Shown here one piece after another: positions 40,109 to 59,447 of a stretch of 64,000 nucleotides of DNA. Within the stretch, counting starts at the first letter, position 1; every line of letters begins with the position of its first letter. Location of the stretch: assembly GCA_025716815.1 (NCBI GenBank), contig JAIXMN010000002.1, positions 744,001 through 808,000 of the forward strand. Direction: 5' to 3'. The position numbers and the translations under genes are program-made. Origin of the DNA: Dichotomocladium elegans. Lineage: Eukaryota; Mucoromycota; Mucoromycetes; Mucorales; Lichtheimiaceae. The notes under the pieces were generated by a model that was given only the letters and a program-made list of their open reading frames with translations, was not told the DNA's origin and made no database searches.

Positions 40109-41747
40109 ATGATTTTCAAACATCTTGTTGCCGCTGTTGGGTTCTTCTGCGTCGTGGCTAATGTCCAAGCCCAGCTGACAAACAGTACATTGCTGGGAAT
40201 CCTCAACACGACGCAGCTATCGCCTGCCACCAAGTTCATCAGCTTTCTCCAGTCTGACCCTCAGTACAAGCGCTTTCTGGACTTGCTGGACAGCCCCGGG
40301 AATCGCACAGTCTTTGTGCCCTCCGACAGGGCCTTTGATGAATACATTCAGGGTAACTCGACTCACACAGAGAGCGAGTTCCTCAAGAATCTGAATGAAA
40401 GCGCTTCGTCCTCCTCCTCCAGCAGCAGCAGCAGCAGCAGCAATGACAACCAGGGACAGCAAGTCCAGGAAACGATCCAGATGAACATTCGCATTCTCCA
40501 GCAGGAGCAAAATAATTCTTCATCCAGCGACACCAACTCGACGAGCGGAACCAACTCGACCAGCTTCAACCCTTTCACGGTCGGGCCACTTGCCAATTAC
40601 TCGGTCGAGAATATTCTCCAGTATCATGTTGTAAACGGCTCCTGGCTCCTAAAAAACCTCAATGACTCCTCCGTCATTCACACCCAGCTGACCAACAAGA
40701 CTCTGGACAAGAACGGGAACGGCTTACCGCTCCTCATTACCTCCTACAACTTGACTGTGGACGGGAATAACACACAGTACGACAATCGGGCCTTCTCAAT
40801 TCTTTATGGCGAGGGCGAGGAGAGCCAAGAAAGCACCAACACGACTTCCAAGAACGTCACGGCCTATCATGCCGGTGATGGCATCAACTTCTCTAATGTT
40901 ACGCTTTACGACATCAAGGCATCCAACGGCGTGTTGCATATCATCGATCGAGGTGATTCAACCGGGGAGGGGGGCGTGTGGTATTTCTTGCCCTTGCATG
41001 TATAATTGACCCATCATGTTTCTAGTCCTCGTTCCCCCCGGCAAACCTTCCGAGGTGATCCAGAACGTCACGAACGCAACAACCATTGCCCAGGAGCTCG
41101 AAAAGAATCAGACATACGTCAGTCAGATCAACAATCTCACCAATGTGAGTGTCTTTTTGAGTTTTTGTTTTGGCATACTCTCTTAACCCATGGAGCAATG
41201 TTTTGCTGCATCAATAGGTCACATATCTTGTCCCTTCCAACGAGGCTCTCAATGGAGGTAATAACAGCAGCAATAGCAACAACAATAATAGCAGTAGCAG
41301 CAGCGTCCAAGAGCTCCTGTCCAAACTGGTGGATTCCATGAACGAAAGCACCATCCAGAACTATATTCTTCATGGTGTCTATTATCTGAACAACCTGACA
41401 ACCATTGCCCACCAACGCGGCCACAACTCAGTCAAGACCAATGGCGGCACCAATCTCACGGTCTCTGCCTCCAATGGAACGATGGTCAAATGTAAGTCCC
41501 CCGCGCCTCTCTCTCTCTCTCTCTCTCTCAGACGCGACCGCTAACAGAAACATTCTTGTTGCAGTCAACAACACCGCAGCAATTGTCCAGCCCAATATTC
41601 TTACAAACAACGGCGTCATTCACATCATTGATCACCGTAAGTTTCAGAAACTATCGCCAAATTCGAATGGACTCCTTATCCGTTTTTATTTCCCTAGTCT
41701 TGTCTAGTGGCAACAATAACCAGACCAACAGCACCTCTCAGTCTTAG
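40109..41747 (+). CDS. Secreted fasciclin (FAS1) domain protein
   Basis: Cell-surface or secreted adhesion-type protein. Exons about 40109-40951, 41026-41143, 41219-41491, 41566-41637 and 41699-41747 join in frame. A signal peptide (MIFKHLVAAVGFFCVVANVQ, cleavage after AQA likely) leads into FAS1 domain 1: FISFLQSDPQYKRFLDLLD, NRTVFVPSDRAFDEY, ILQYHVVNGSW and GVLHIIDRG. This domain holds a long Ser/Asn-rich insertion. FAS1 domain 2 has VTYLVPSNEAL, NYILHGVYYL and GVIHIIDH. N-x-S/T sequons are very frequent, pointing to heavy N-glycosylation. The C-terminus (NNNQTNSTSQS) has no hydrophobic GPI-signal tail. Confidence 0.9.
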
Positions 41748-42268
41748 ATAATATAATTTAGTATTACTTTTTTTTATATGTGAAATATACGATTAGGTTG
41801 CTTCCCGATCTTTAGATAGCATCAGTGTTTCATGCATTTTCGCATATATGGGGAGGGGTTAATAACCTTCAATGTCCGACTTGATATTGTTCTTTCGGGG
41901 CATCTAGAAACCCAAACATCGATGACCGGGGGGGAGGGGTATGGGATGATCAGTTTTTCCGATTTCGGGAGAAGCAAAGCGTACATAAGCATGCGTGTTC
42001 GGTGAAGGAGTCATTGACAGCGGTGTCCGGTGACTCTGAGGATCAACAAGTCCTTGATGGTCTTGTTGCGATCAGTTGTCATCATGTGCCCCCCTTTTTT
42101 TTCCCTTGCCCCTCGGGGTGCTACGTGATTGGTATGGAGCACATGCGGCCTACCCTTGGACCGCGCTCAAGCAGCATGAAGACTTCCGGCATAGCAGCCG
42201 CATGTGTTAATCAAATGCATTGTACGGGGCTCGTTTTTGTGGTATATCTCTAACTTGCTTGTGTTTAT
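41748..42268. other. Convergent intergenic region
   Basis: 3' flanks of the fasciclin and MCUR1-like genes. It has T runs and G-rich stretches (around 41849 and 41928). No coding region is supported. Confidence 0.55.
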
Positions 42269-43313
42269 TTAAAAGAAATGAATATATGCTGGACGCGCAG
42301 GTTAGCAACAAGGAAGAACCGCACGTTCCAGCGCATGCTCAAGTCGAGAGCAACTTACCTAGCACAAGAGTGCCTCCAGCCGTGATGGTGCCTGGGCAAG
42401 AACAAGTAACAATCAAAACACGATCAGAGAGCCTTATCGATACAAACCACTCGGGTGCCTTACCTATCATGTACTGAAGAATCTGAAGCTTTATACCTTC
42501 CATATGCCGCTTCAGAGCAAGGATTTCGCTTTCGATCTTTTCATCCGTCTTCCGCAGTCGCTCGTGCTGTTCAATCGTTTCATCCCGAATCCGGCCCTTC
42601 TCAAGATTGAGGTCTAATCGAACGCCCGCCTGCGTGCGTGTAATCTCGTCCTGAAGCAGCTTCTGCAGCTTTTTGATCTCAGATTGGAGCTGCTCGTTTG
42701 CACTCTTGACCTCGGCCACATCGCGTCGTTCCATCTGCTGGATATCCGACTTGAGGCGCGTAAAGTCGTCCTTGTATTGTTTGATGGTCTATTGTCTCAC
42801 CGCTTTATTGCGAGTTCTAGAGACATCGCATCACCCCTTTATTCCTTACTCGTTCTTGATCCGCTTTGCTGACCAGATCTGCGGTGACAATCGTTGTACT
42901 AAATGCGCGCATAAATGTATATATATGTTACAAAACCTCTGCACATACTCCCCCACCCGTCCGTCTGTGTTAAATACCTCTCGTCTACGACATCATCAAG
43001 AGCATTGATGACAGCTCGCGCTTGTCTTGAAGAAAAGCCTTCTCTTTCGAGAAGCCGCGCAAATTGATCGGCATCGAAAAACGGGAGCGCTCTGCGTATC
43101 CGTTGTCTTGGCGCATCGTGATTCGCATCTGCTGACTTCGACGCCGTGGTAAACGATCGCAGTCGGAATCGTCGCGCTGAATTCGATACTGAATGCCGTA
43201 TGGGGGTTACAAAAAAAAAAAAAGAAGAATGAGACCGATGGCATGGTACAAGTTACCCCTTGTCATTATGTACCTCCAAATCGATGTATGCGTTTTGAAA
43301 AGGTGAATATCAT
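42269..43313 (-). CDS. MCUR1/CCDC90-like mitochondrial inner-membrane coiled-coil protein (DUF1640)
   Basis: The family (MCUR1/CCDC90B, yeast Fmp32) sits in the mitochondrial inner membrane and acts on calcium-uniporter or respiratory-complex assembly. Minus-strand exons joined in frame give a basic presequence (MIFTFSKRIHRFGVSNSARR, with an intron inside), then FDADQFARLLEREGFSSRQA, RAVINALDDVVDES and TADLVSKADQER. A long coiled coil follows (TIKQYKDDFTRLKSDIQQME, then DEITRTQAGVRLDLNLEKGR) and a C-terminal membrane segment split by two introns (YMIGTITAGGTLVLAYIHFF and stop at 42269-42271). The DLNLEKGR block is the family signature. Start is the ATG at 43313. The adjacent GOST gene on the same strand ends 130 bases upstream of this start. 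Confident in family, less so in the two smallest exons. Confidence 0.87.
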
Positions 43314-43443
43314 TGTTGGATATACAAGGCGTAGTAGTAATAGTAGTAATAGATGCACGCCCCCAAATGAAAAATCACTTCTAATTTGAAGCCCGGTTCT
43401 TTCTTTTTGCCTTCCCGTCTTCTCTCTCTTCCAGCCCACTTTT

Positions 43444-45495
43444 CTAAAGCACCTCGTTACTGTCCGCAGCTCTGGACCGGGAAACAGGATACATCCGCAG
43501 TCGATCTTCATTCTCCCGGGCGCCCACTCTCGGTTCCACATCCACATCCTCGCTTTCTGGTACTTGGGTGTAGGGGTTGTTAGGATATGGCCGGAATTTG
43601 TAGCCAATAAACACGTAAAATAGGAGCGTCGCCGTTTCATCCACTGCTTCTCCGACCCATGTCACATAGCGAAATGGGAGTGATGCCTGCAGCAGCTGCA
43701 CCACAATACGCGTGACATAAATGTATACCAAAGTGACAATGTAAAAGCTTGACCACAGCTTGTACTTATTGATGACATCGGACTCTGAATATGCAAGGTT
43801 GCGCGGGGCGAGGTTGGCAAGGATACAAGCATGTCATCGAGGTCACATACCTTTTCCATCGGCTGCCGTGCCTGCACCAAGATGTTTCCGTGTTTGTAGG
43901 ATGGTCCATAAAATCACTGCACAACCTGCCAAGTCAATAAGCGGTAATACCATTGCCTGGGTGCGCATTCATGTTAAGCAGCTTATTTTTGACCCGCGTT
44001 GCTCTTTGTGTGTATGTGTGCCTGAGTGGATGCGATCTGGACTTACCCAGAAAGACTGGTCTGCAGATCCGACAGCTGTCTCATTGCCAATGGCAGATGC
44101 AATATTTGCCAATACCTGAAGGGGAACAATGATCGATATCACTCGTTTGTCTTTGACAGAGAGATACGGCTTGATGAACATCCACCCCGATGCCAAAAGG
44201 ACTGCCAGATATGTCCCTAACGTGTTAGACACCTCGCTTGTCTTAAAAAAAAAGAGCAACTCACTGATAATAAGGATGCTCAGAATCCCTTTAACACTGT
44301 GCGTTGAGAGCTAGAGCGTTAATCTTTCAAGTCGCCGTATTCACATAAGGATCCACTCGGGTACATACCACGCAAAGATATAGAAGCCAATTTGCCAGGC
44401 CTCTGTGAGGACTCCTTTCATCTTGTGATAATACTTTGCCTATTAAACGTGTTAAGCCGAGGTCTTACATCTTGAATTATCATATTTCAATTGGTTGGGA
44501 ATCTTACCGAGTGAAGCGCTTTGTCGACGTGAATGAAAACCACCAGCACCAGCCTAGTACAAATTAAATCTTTGGATGTTAGTATTTCTAGATTGAATAT
44601 CACGGATTGAAAACTTGCATGAGCCAATGGGCGCGAAATACCCGGGTGTCCTTTCGATAAACAAGCAAATGGAACCAGTAGAAGGCAATGACAAGGTAGG
44701 CTGCTGATGAAAATCCGTAGACATAAGGGAGAGGCGTGTCTCCAGCAGAGAGGTGGTTCGCATTTGGGTTGATCAGATCAATCGTTAACTGTTAACCAAG
44801 GGGATCGTGAGAATCAAAACCAGAGTAGCTTCTCCCCCTTTCCCTGCGTACTCTAAACGAAACCGTCGAGCGTTGCTTGCAGTTGATGAAAATGATTTGC
44901 CAGAGGCCCTCATCATCTCCAACCTCAAGGGACCGTGTCCAGCTTACGACCGTGAATCGCATTAGCACGAGTTAGTAATCAAAAGAAAAAAAAACGATGA
45001 CATCTGTCTCTTTTTTTTTTTTTACTTTTTGACTTCTGGAGCTAGTTCTTCAATGATACTTGTCCCATCCTCGATTTCTTCCCTGACGTAGCTATTGTCG
45101 AGGAAGCATGGTGGAAACGGTTGCTCCACCTGCTGCTGTTGTTCCGTCGCGGTGCCTCTCCAGTGCTCTTCATCCTCTTTTCGTCCCTCGTCCTCGTCCG
45201 AGAGTGTGTCCCGTGCTTTGCGAATATAAAATGCGACTCGGCCCGGATCGTTAGGATTAGATAGCTAAAGGAGAGCAATGTGAGGAGTTGAACCTCCCTA
45301 TTCCTTTTGATACCATCAGGAGTGTCTGTATACCTCCAGATCGCGAAGATCAAGTGACAAAGAACCGCCAGCGAAAAATCCGAACGAGGCAACCTGGATT
45401 GACTTTCGCTCATCCTGGCTCAGAACGAGTTCTGGAAGCGTGGCATTGGCGGTAATGACGCAAAGTGCAATGATGAGGAAGATCCCCCATTTCAT
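43444..45495 (-). CDS. GOST-family (Ptm1/GPR107-like) seven-transmembrane Golgi protein
   Basis: Golgi/endosome membrane-trafficking protein of the lung-seven-transmembrane (GOST) family. Joined minus-strand exons give a signal peptide (MKWGIFLIIALCVITANA), a luminal domain (LPELVLSQDERKSIQVASFG, then WTRSLEVGDDEGLWQIIFIN), then SAGDTPLPYVYGFSSAAYLV, which opens the membrane domain. Helices continue with RVFRAHWLM, LVLVVFIHVDKALHS, EAWQIGFYIFACVKGI, ASGWMFIKPYLSVKDKRVIS and IVPLQVLANIASAIGNET. The cytosolic tail is acidic (ESEDVDVEPRVGA). At least nine introns are needed; the one after HWLM uses a GC donor (AT|GCAAGT at about 44618). The ATG at 45495 is preferred over 45555 because it begins the signal peptide. 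Confidence 0.9.
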
Positions 45496-45872
45496 CTTGG
45501 CAAGCGTCTTCGAGCTTGTGGGGAGCCCACGCCCGCACCCACCCAACTTTTTCATTCCTCCTCTCCGTCACAAAAAGAACCAATGAAAATCATCCCTCAT
45601 GCATCACTTATTGGTCTCACTATCATAAGCTATATACGGGGGAGAATTAAAGGGAGCTCCCATGATAGCTTACAGCACGCGTGTCCCTTCTCAAAATGTT
45701 GTGAATAAGGTGTTCGGAAGATCTTGAGATTAGGATATTTTAGATTTTATATACGGAAATGTTCGGGAGGGAAGAGTGTGCGGTTGACTATTGGACGGAG
45801 GGAGAAGGAAGAGGAGGAGAAGGAGGAGGAGAGCTGTCTATGAAATGGAAAGTAGAGAAGTGAAGATACATA

Positions 45873-47449
45873 TTAGCTTGCCAGTGCCTGGCAGCAGACG
45901 ATGCCTTTGAACCACTCGTTCTGCTCAAGTTGGGAGAGGGTAAGACGCTTTTGCGGTGTGGGATCTAGCATCCTGTACATCACTCGTTTTGCGCTATATT
46001 CGAGGCCCTCCAGGATGTCCAGTCCGCTTTCCTTGGCCCTTTTCTTGACGGACTCGCGCGCCTTATTCAGTGACATCTGCCGTTCATGATCGGATATTGA
46101 CGATGTTGGCGTCCTAGCCATTTTGAGTCGCTCCTGCCGTGCATTCTCGTGTTCCTCCTCAATGAGCCGGCGGAATTTAAGGTACCGATCATAATAATCA
46201 TCCTCACCCTTCTTTGCCACATGCCACAGCTGATTACTAGTCCGCATCGACATGTAAATCACAGCGCAGCTCCAGACATCGCACAAGCGGGGATCATATT
46301 GCGGTGCAGTGAACATTTCAGGAGCTATATATGGTTCAGATCCGCATATGCCCTTGCTATATGAAAAGGGTGCATCAGCGCTCGGTTGAAAGCAATCCGC
46401 ACTACCGAAATCGGAGATCTTGAGACATCCGGTGCTTGTCAACAACAAGTTCTCCGGCTTAAGATCGCGATGCGCGATGCCAACGCTGTGCATATACTGG
46501 ACACCGCGTACGAGCTGCTTGAAGAAGCAATTGGCCTCGGCCGGCTGAAGCCCCTCGCATATCAAGTTGAACAAGTCGCCGGCATCGCAGTATGCCATCA
46601 CCAGGCAATACACAGCAGAAGTCTCGCTGAGAGGAAGCATATCAAGCGTTTCGATAACATTTGGATGATGCAAAACGGCCGAGATGCAGAATTCGCTTGT
46701 GAGGCGCTTGGCATATTGCTCTGTGGATTCTGAGCTCTTCCTTCGAAACTCCTTTTTTTTGTGTTCATACGAATATATGCGTATATATAAAATGCGTGCG
46801 CGCGCGCGCGTGTGTGTGCGCGTGTGTGCGCATGTGCGGATCACTGTCAAGAGTTCGCGGAGGAGATAAAGAGAGACGAGAACGGGTATATGTGTGGATC
46901 TATTACCTTGACAGCCAGCAGTTCTTCCCCTTTGACACAACAGGTCCCGGAGCCAGAAGATGGTTCTCTTTTCTGGACGGTCCGGACTACTCCGAAGGCA
47001 CCTTTCCCAATCACTTCTTGACAAGTGCCCCATTTGTCACACAAGAAAACAGGCTCTGCGTTGTCTCTTCCGAGCTCAGTGTTCACAGCAGCCCGTTCCT
47101 TTTGCAGCGCTTCCATGGTTTTCCTCTCTCCTATCAACGAGAACTTTATATTCTTTTTGGAGGGGAAGAGGCCGCCTGCAAGATGCTGAAGCGAAGCACT
47201 GAATTTACTGGATTGTGTGTATTTAATGGTATGTGTGTGGGTGCCATCAGGACGGAGCTCAAAACGTTGTTGTTGTCGTTGTTGATGCAAGGGGTACGAT
47301 GGCCTACTGGGTGAACGAACAACTGTGGAATTGGAAGAATGGGTCGCAGGCGAGGAACGTGAGGAAGCATGGTCACGGTGGGGTAGAGTTACAGCTGTGC
47401 ATGTAGAATCTGTCTTGACATGGTCGACGTGCCGCGCGAAGAAACCCAT
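45873..47449 (-). CDS. Hal4/Sat4-type (NPR/HAL family) Ser/Thr protein kinase
   Basis: Fungal-specific kinase family controlling plasma-membrane transporters and ion homeostasis (Sat4/Hal4, Hal5, Ptk2). Two exons, 46907-47449 and 45873-46751, join at phase 0 to give about 473 codons. A Ser/His/Arg-rich N-terminal region of about 110 residues precedes the kinase: [92 protein letters not shown] and [13 protein letters not shown]. All catalytic residues (K, HRD, DFG) are present. The [14 protein letters not shown] segment is typical of this family. An in-frame ATG at 47527 would add 26 residues; the later one was chosen arbitrarily. The intron carries a CG/TG repeat. Confidence 0.9.
46797..46840. 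repeat. (CG)n/(TG)n alternating purine-pyrimidine tract in kinase intron
   Basis: About 14 bases of CGCG pass into TGTGTGCGCGTGTGTGCGC, all alternating purine-pyrimidine, within the single intron of the Hal4-type kinase gene. Confidence 0.85.
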
Positions 47450-47829
47450 AAAGTGTCGTGAAAAGGAAAAAGAAAGAGAAGGGAAAGAAAGGATGCACCC
47501 CAGAAACTCAAAAGAAGCGGTGTTCAAATGAAACGAAATCTACTTTTTCGGAAAAAAAAAGACGATCATTCGCGCACAAACTCCCAGATACTTTCTTGAT
47601 AAGGAAAACACAACATGTCGCTCATTCCTCATCAGTGGGCTGTGGGAGGAATTGGAGCAAAAAGCATGACATGCGCAGAAGCAGCTAAAATATCACTTTT
47701 TAATTTATTCACAAGTCTAGAGCTCCCAATCATCATGGCACCCAAGTCCATGAGTTGGTAACACCGTCAGATATGCATTTGCAGGCACTAAACTTATAAA
47801 CAAACAAAAAATATAGAGTGCCGATCTTC

Positions 47830-48668
47830 TTAGAACAAGCGCTGGGGCTTGCCCATGGAGGACTTCAAGTAGAGAGACTTGACGTTCTGCCAGTTCTTCT
47901 TGAGGAGAGAGACCAAGAAGTTGACAGCCAACATGATGTTAGCAACCAACTGATCGTCGGTCATCTGAACGTGGCCAACAGCGACACCCAAGCAAAGAAC
48001 CTTCTTCAACTGGAACTTGATGGTGGCACGGATCTCGTTGGCCTTGACAACCAAGTCATCGTTGTGCGAGACGGCAGTGGGGAACTTGCCGACCTTGTGA
48101 AGACCAGGACCCAAAAGACGGGGGATCTGCTTGATCAAGGCCTCAGAGGCAAGGAAAGCATCGTACTTCTTGGCGAGCTTCTTGATGAGCTTCTTGTTCT
48201 TGTTAAGCTTCTTCAAGTCCTCAACAGACTGGAACTCCATGCCGTTGGCCTTGGCCTGGTCGCAGTGGAAAGCATCACCGAGAACGCAGACGGAGAGGTT
48301 GGGGCGGGGAATGTTGGGAAGCCTTTTTTTGTAATGAACGTGCGCGTGCGATTAGCCCTATCGTTTTCCTCTTCCCCTGTATGGTGAAGACCATACACTC
48401 AGCCAATGTACATACTTGATGGTACCCGAGAAACGCTTGTCACGTTGGGGATCGTAGTTCTTGAGACCGATCTGGAGCTCAATGGTCTCGGTGAAGTTAC
48501 GCTTCTTCTCCTCGGAACCGGTCTTGATGGCCTTGATGACTTCTCTGACGGCAGAAGGGCTGACTTTGCTGTATAGACGATGGTATGCATATGAGTATGG
48601 GAATAGACCGATGGATGGATGGCTGCATCCAGTGATGAAGGATGGATGGACAGGGCCTCTTACCTCAT
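47830..48668 (-). CDS. rpl10a: 60S ribosomal protein uL1 (L10a)
   Basis: Large-subunit protein of the L1 stalk, which helps release deacylated tRNA. Three exons: 48664-48668 (only ATGAG), about 48416-48568 and 47830 to about 48330. Joined they give [18 protein letters not shown], then [80 protein letters not shown] and the standard C-terminus [10 protein letters not shown]. Total is about 217 residues, the normal length. Codon use is strongly biased to C-ending codons, as in highly expressed genes. The five-base first coding exon is fixed by the conserved MSKVS start. Confidence 0.95.
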
Positions 48669-48927
48669 GGCGAAAGTGAAAGGGAAGGATCTACGACTAG
48701 CCAACTTCCAGACTCATTTTACAACGGACCCGATTACTTCTTTAATCTCCGCCAAATAGATGCCGTCATTGCCCACGCCCTCTGCCACTGACATCCTGTC
48801 CAAGAAAAAGAGCGCGCAAAGCTTTAGAGGACATGACCCATAACTCAGTTATATGGTAGCGTCATGAAAAATGCGTCGCGCTGTTGAAATACAGTGATAT
48901 GTATTTGCGCAAGTCATATAAACGAGC

Positions 48928-49342
48928 TTATTCAATTTCCATTTCAATGCTATCTGACTTGTGTTTCTTCAGCCATTCCGTACTTCGCTCTCTGAGCTCC
49001 TCAATATTTTGAACCGGCTCATGGTCAGCTTTGACGTTTGCCTCGCTTTCCGTAGCATCCTTTGGGTCCCACTTGGGAGCATGTGGCATTATATCTGAGA
49101 AATCTTCGGTTTGATCTATAGTAAAACCATGTTGTGAATAATACGGTATTTTATCAAAGAAACACACACATACTTCCGGTCTTTGGCATATTGGAAAGAT
49201 TAGGTTTGTGTCTAGAGAAAGAGAGTCAGTACTGAAAGGCAGACCCTTTTCGGCGACAAAGGTCTTGTTTTCTTTACCCTCCCAAAGTGATGTAGCGGCG
49301 CGAGACGACGGTGCAGCGAGCGAGGGTGAGAGATCTGTTCAT
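48928..49342 (-). CDS. Small mitochondrial-looking protein of unknown function
   Basis: Three exons on the minus strand (about 49264-49342, 49176-49222 and 48928-49116) join in frame to about 104 codons starting MNRSLTLARCTVVSRRYITL, a basic amphipathic leader typical of mitochondrial import. The rest is HKPNLSNMPKTGNQ, then TEDFSDIMPHAPKWDPKDAT, ESEANVKADHEP and a charged C-terminal helix (NIEELRERSTEWLKKHKSDS). I do not recognise the family. Both introns have consensus sites, and the donor GTATGT in the second is strong. A shorter ATG-initiated frame at 49167 reads through that intron and is not preferred. Mitochondrial location is inferred from the leader only. Confidence 0.65.
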
Positions 49343-50165
49343 GGTTTGATTAGAATTGTTTGGAGAAAAAGGTGGGAGCGCATGCGAGAGACTTTGTTAT
49401 GGGTATTTTAAATACGGGGTTTCTCTGCATTAGCATGAATCGGGAAAATTAGATCACCAGTCATGTGTAGGATGGACCCATAGCAACGACCGGGGAACCA
49501 ATGGCGAATGCTAAGTCTCGATTTGTTGTTGTAGATCTGGGTTTCAAGCAGAAGGACGAAGCCGGTCCGCTTGCATAGTTATTTTAGCTACCGAGTCCAT
49601 GTCCATGTGGCGGGTTCCTTAGATGGAGGAACAAGTAAAAGGGCTCATGTGGAAGTCTGACAGCGGTGCAAGTTATTTAGGTCTAGCCAAATAGTGAGCT
49701 TCCGCAGAGTGGTAGGCCAGGCAAAGTTACAATGCGGATGTTATACCTATTTTGGACGAACAGTCGGAATTGCCCATAGCAAAGAGTAGTACTTATAAGA
49801 TGGGTCGATGAACGGCTGATATACCCTTTGTCTAGAAGTCGCAAATATGGGGAGCGCGAGCTAGACGAAGGTTGACTGTAGGGAGGTGATTTACTACGCT
49901 GTCTTTCCACTCTCACATATAAAAATCTCATTGGTCCTAAACGCGCCAGTCCCCGATTTCCACTCTTGTTTTTTCGCTCCGCTTCGTAAGCTTCACAACC
50001 AAAAGGCCGTCTGTACCTTTTGTGCTCTTTTTCTCCATCATCCCATCTCCAAGAAACCGCTGAGAAAAGCAACGCTTTTTCTCATACGCCTCTAAATTAA
50101 AAAGCACCCAGCGTTTATCTTTTTTACTGTAATCCGCTCCTACACATCTATACTACATCTCTGCA
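49343..50165. promoter_or_regulatory. Divergent promoter region between small mitochondrial gene and PP2A gene
   Basis: About 820 bases separate two head-to-head genes. No domain-bearing frame is seen. The last 100 bases before the PP2A ATG are A/T- and C/T-rich without a clear TATA box. Confidence 0.5.
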
Positions 50166-51740
<1,575 letters not shown>

Positions 51741-52308
51741 AAAGCGAGAAGAAAGACATAGGCTGATTTTTTTCGTTTCTGCTATTTTGCATTGTAAACT
51801 TTACCCCCTCCCGCTTTTATTTTCTTTCCTTTGGAAAAAAAAATCTAAACGCGGTAAAATTATTTCAGTATTTGATTGGATGCCGCGGTTGCTCCATTTA
51901 ATTGGGTGATTATGAGTCCGGCCCGGACGGTCATGCGTGTGACGTGTCTCTCTCTCTTCATGAACCTATTCTGATCGAAGCAACTTGACCTTCCGTTTTG
52001 TTTCCCCCTCCTGCGACAGTAAAAAAAAAAAAGGTTGGTACAAGACATATATGTTTCTCTGTGTTTTCTCGTGCGCGTCTCCACTTGTTTCGCTTGGAAA
52101 TATTCGTTTTCTCATGCTCCTTCTGCTATGCCGCTCCCCACCCTTCGCTATCTCCTTCTCTCTTCTGTCTTGCTGCTACCTCGCTCTGCAACTTTTGACA
52201 CGGTTTATGGATTATGCGCTCATCATGTCGTCCCTGTTTGCATTCTAGTTTGTCGCAAGACTTCCATCAACACATCGGTCTGAACACTCTCCGTCTCATT
52301 ACGACGGA
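51741..52308. other. Intergenic region between PP2A and the Snf2-type gene
   Basis: 3' flank of PP2A followed by a CT-rich stretch (about 52060-52200) leading to the Snf2-type ATG. Frames at 51985-52283 are pyrimidine-driven and have no domain. Confidence 0.55.
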
Positions 52309-57715
<5,407 letters not shown>

Positions 57716-57955
57716 CCAGGCTTTCTTTTTAGTAGTAGGACTAATGTACATACCCAATCTTTCGAACGGATAAGAAAAAGTTTCTTTTATATATACATTT
57801 CGTTGTGTCGTTTCTTTATGCTCGTGGGAGGAGGCGAATTGGGGCCAAAAAAAGAGGAATGGAATTACTTATTGATTTATTGGAATTTGTTCAGCATATA
57901 CATTTTGTTTGGGGGTAGGGGAGAGAGCGAGAGGGGAATCTGGTGGGTAACTTTT

Positions 57956-59447
<1,492 letters not shown>

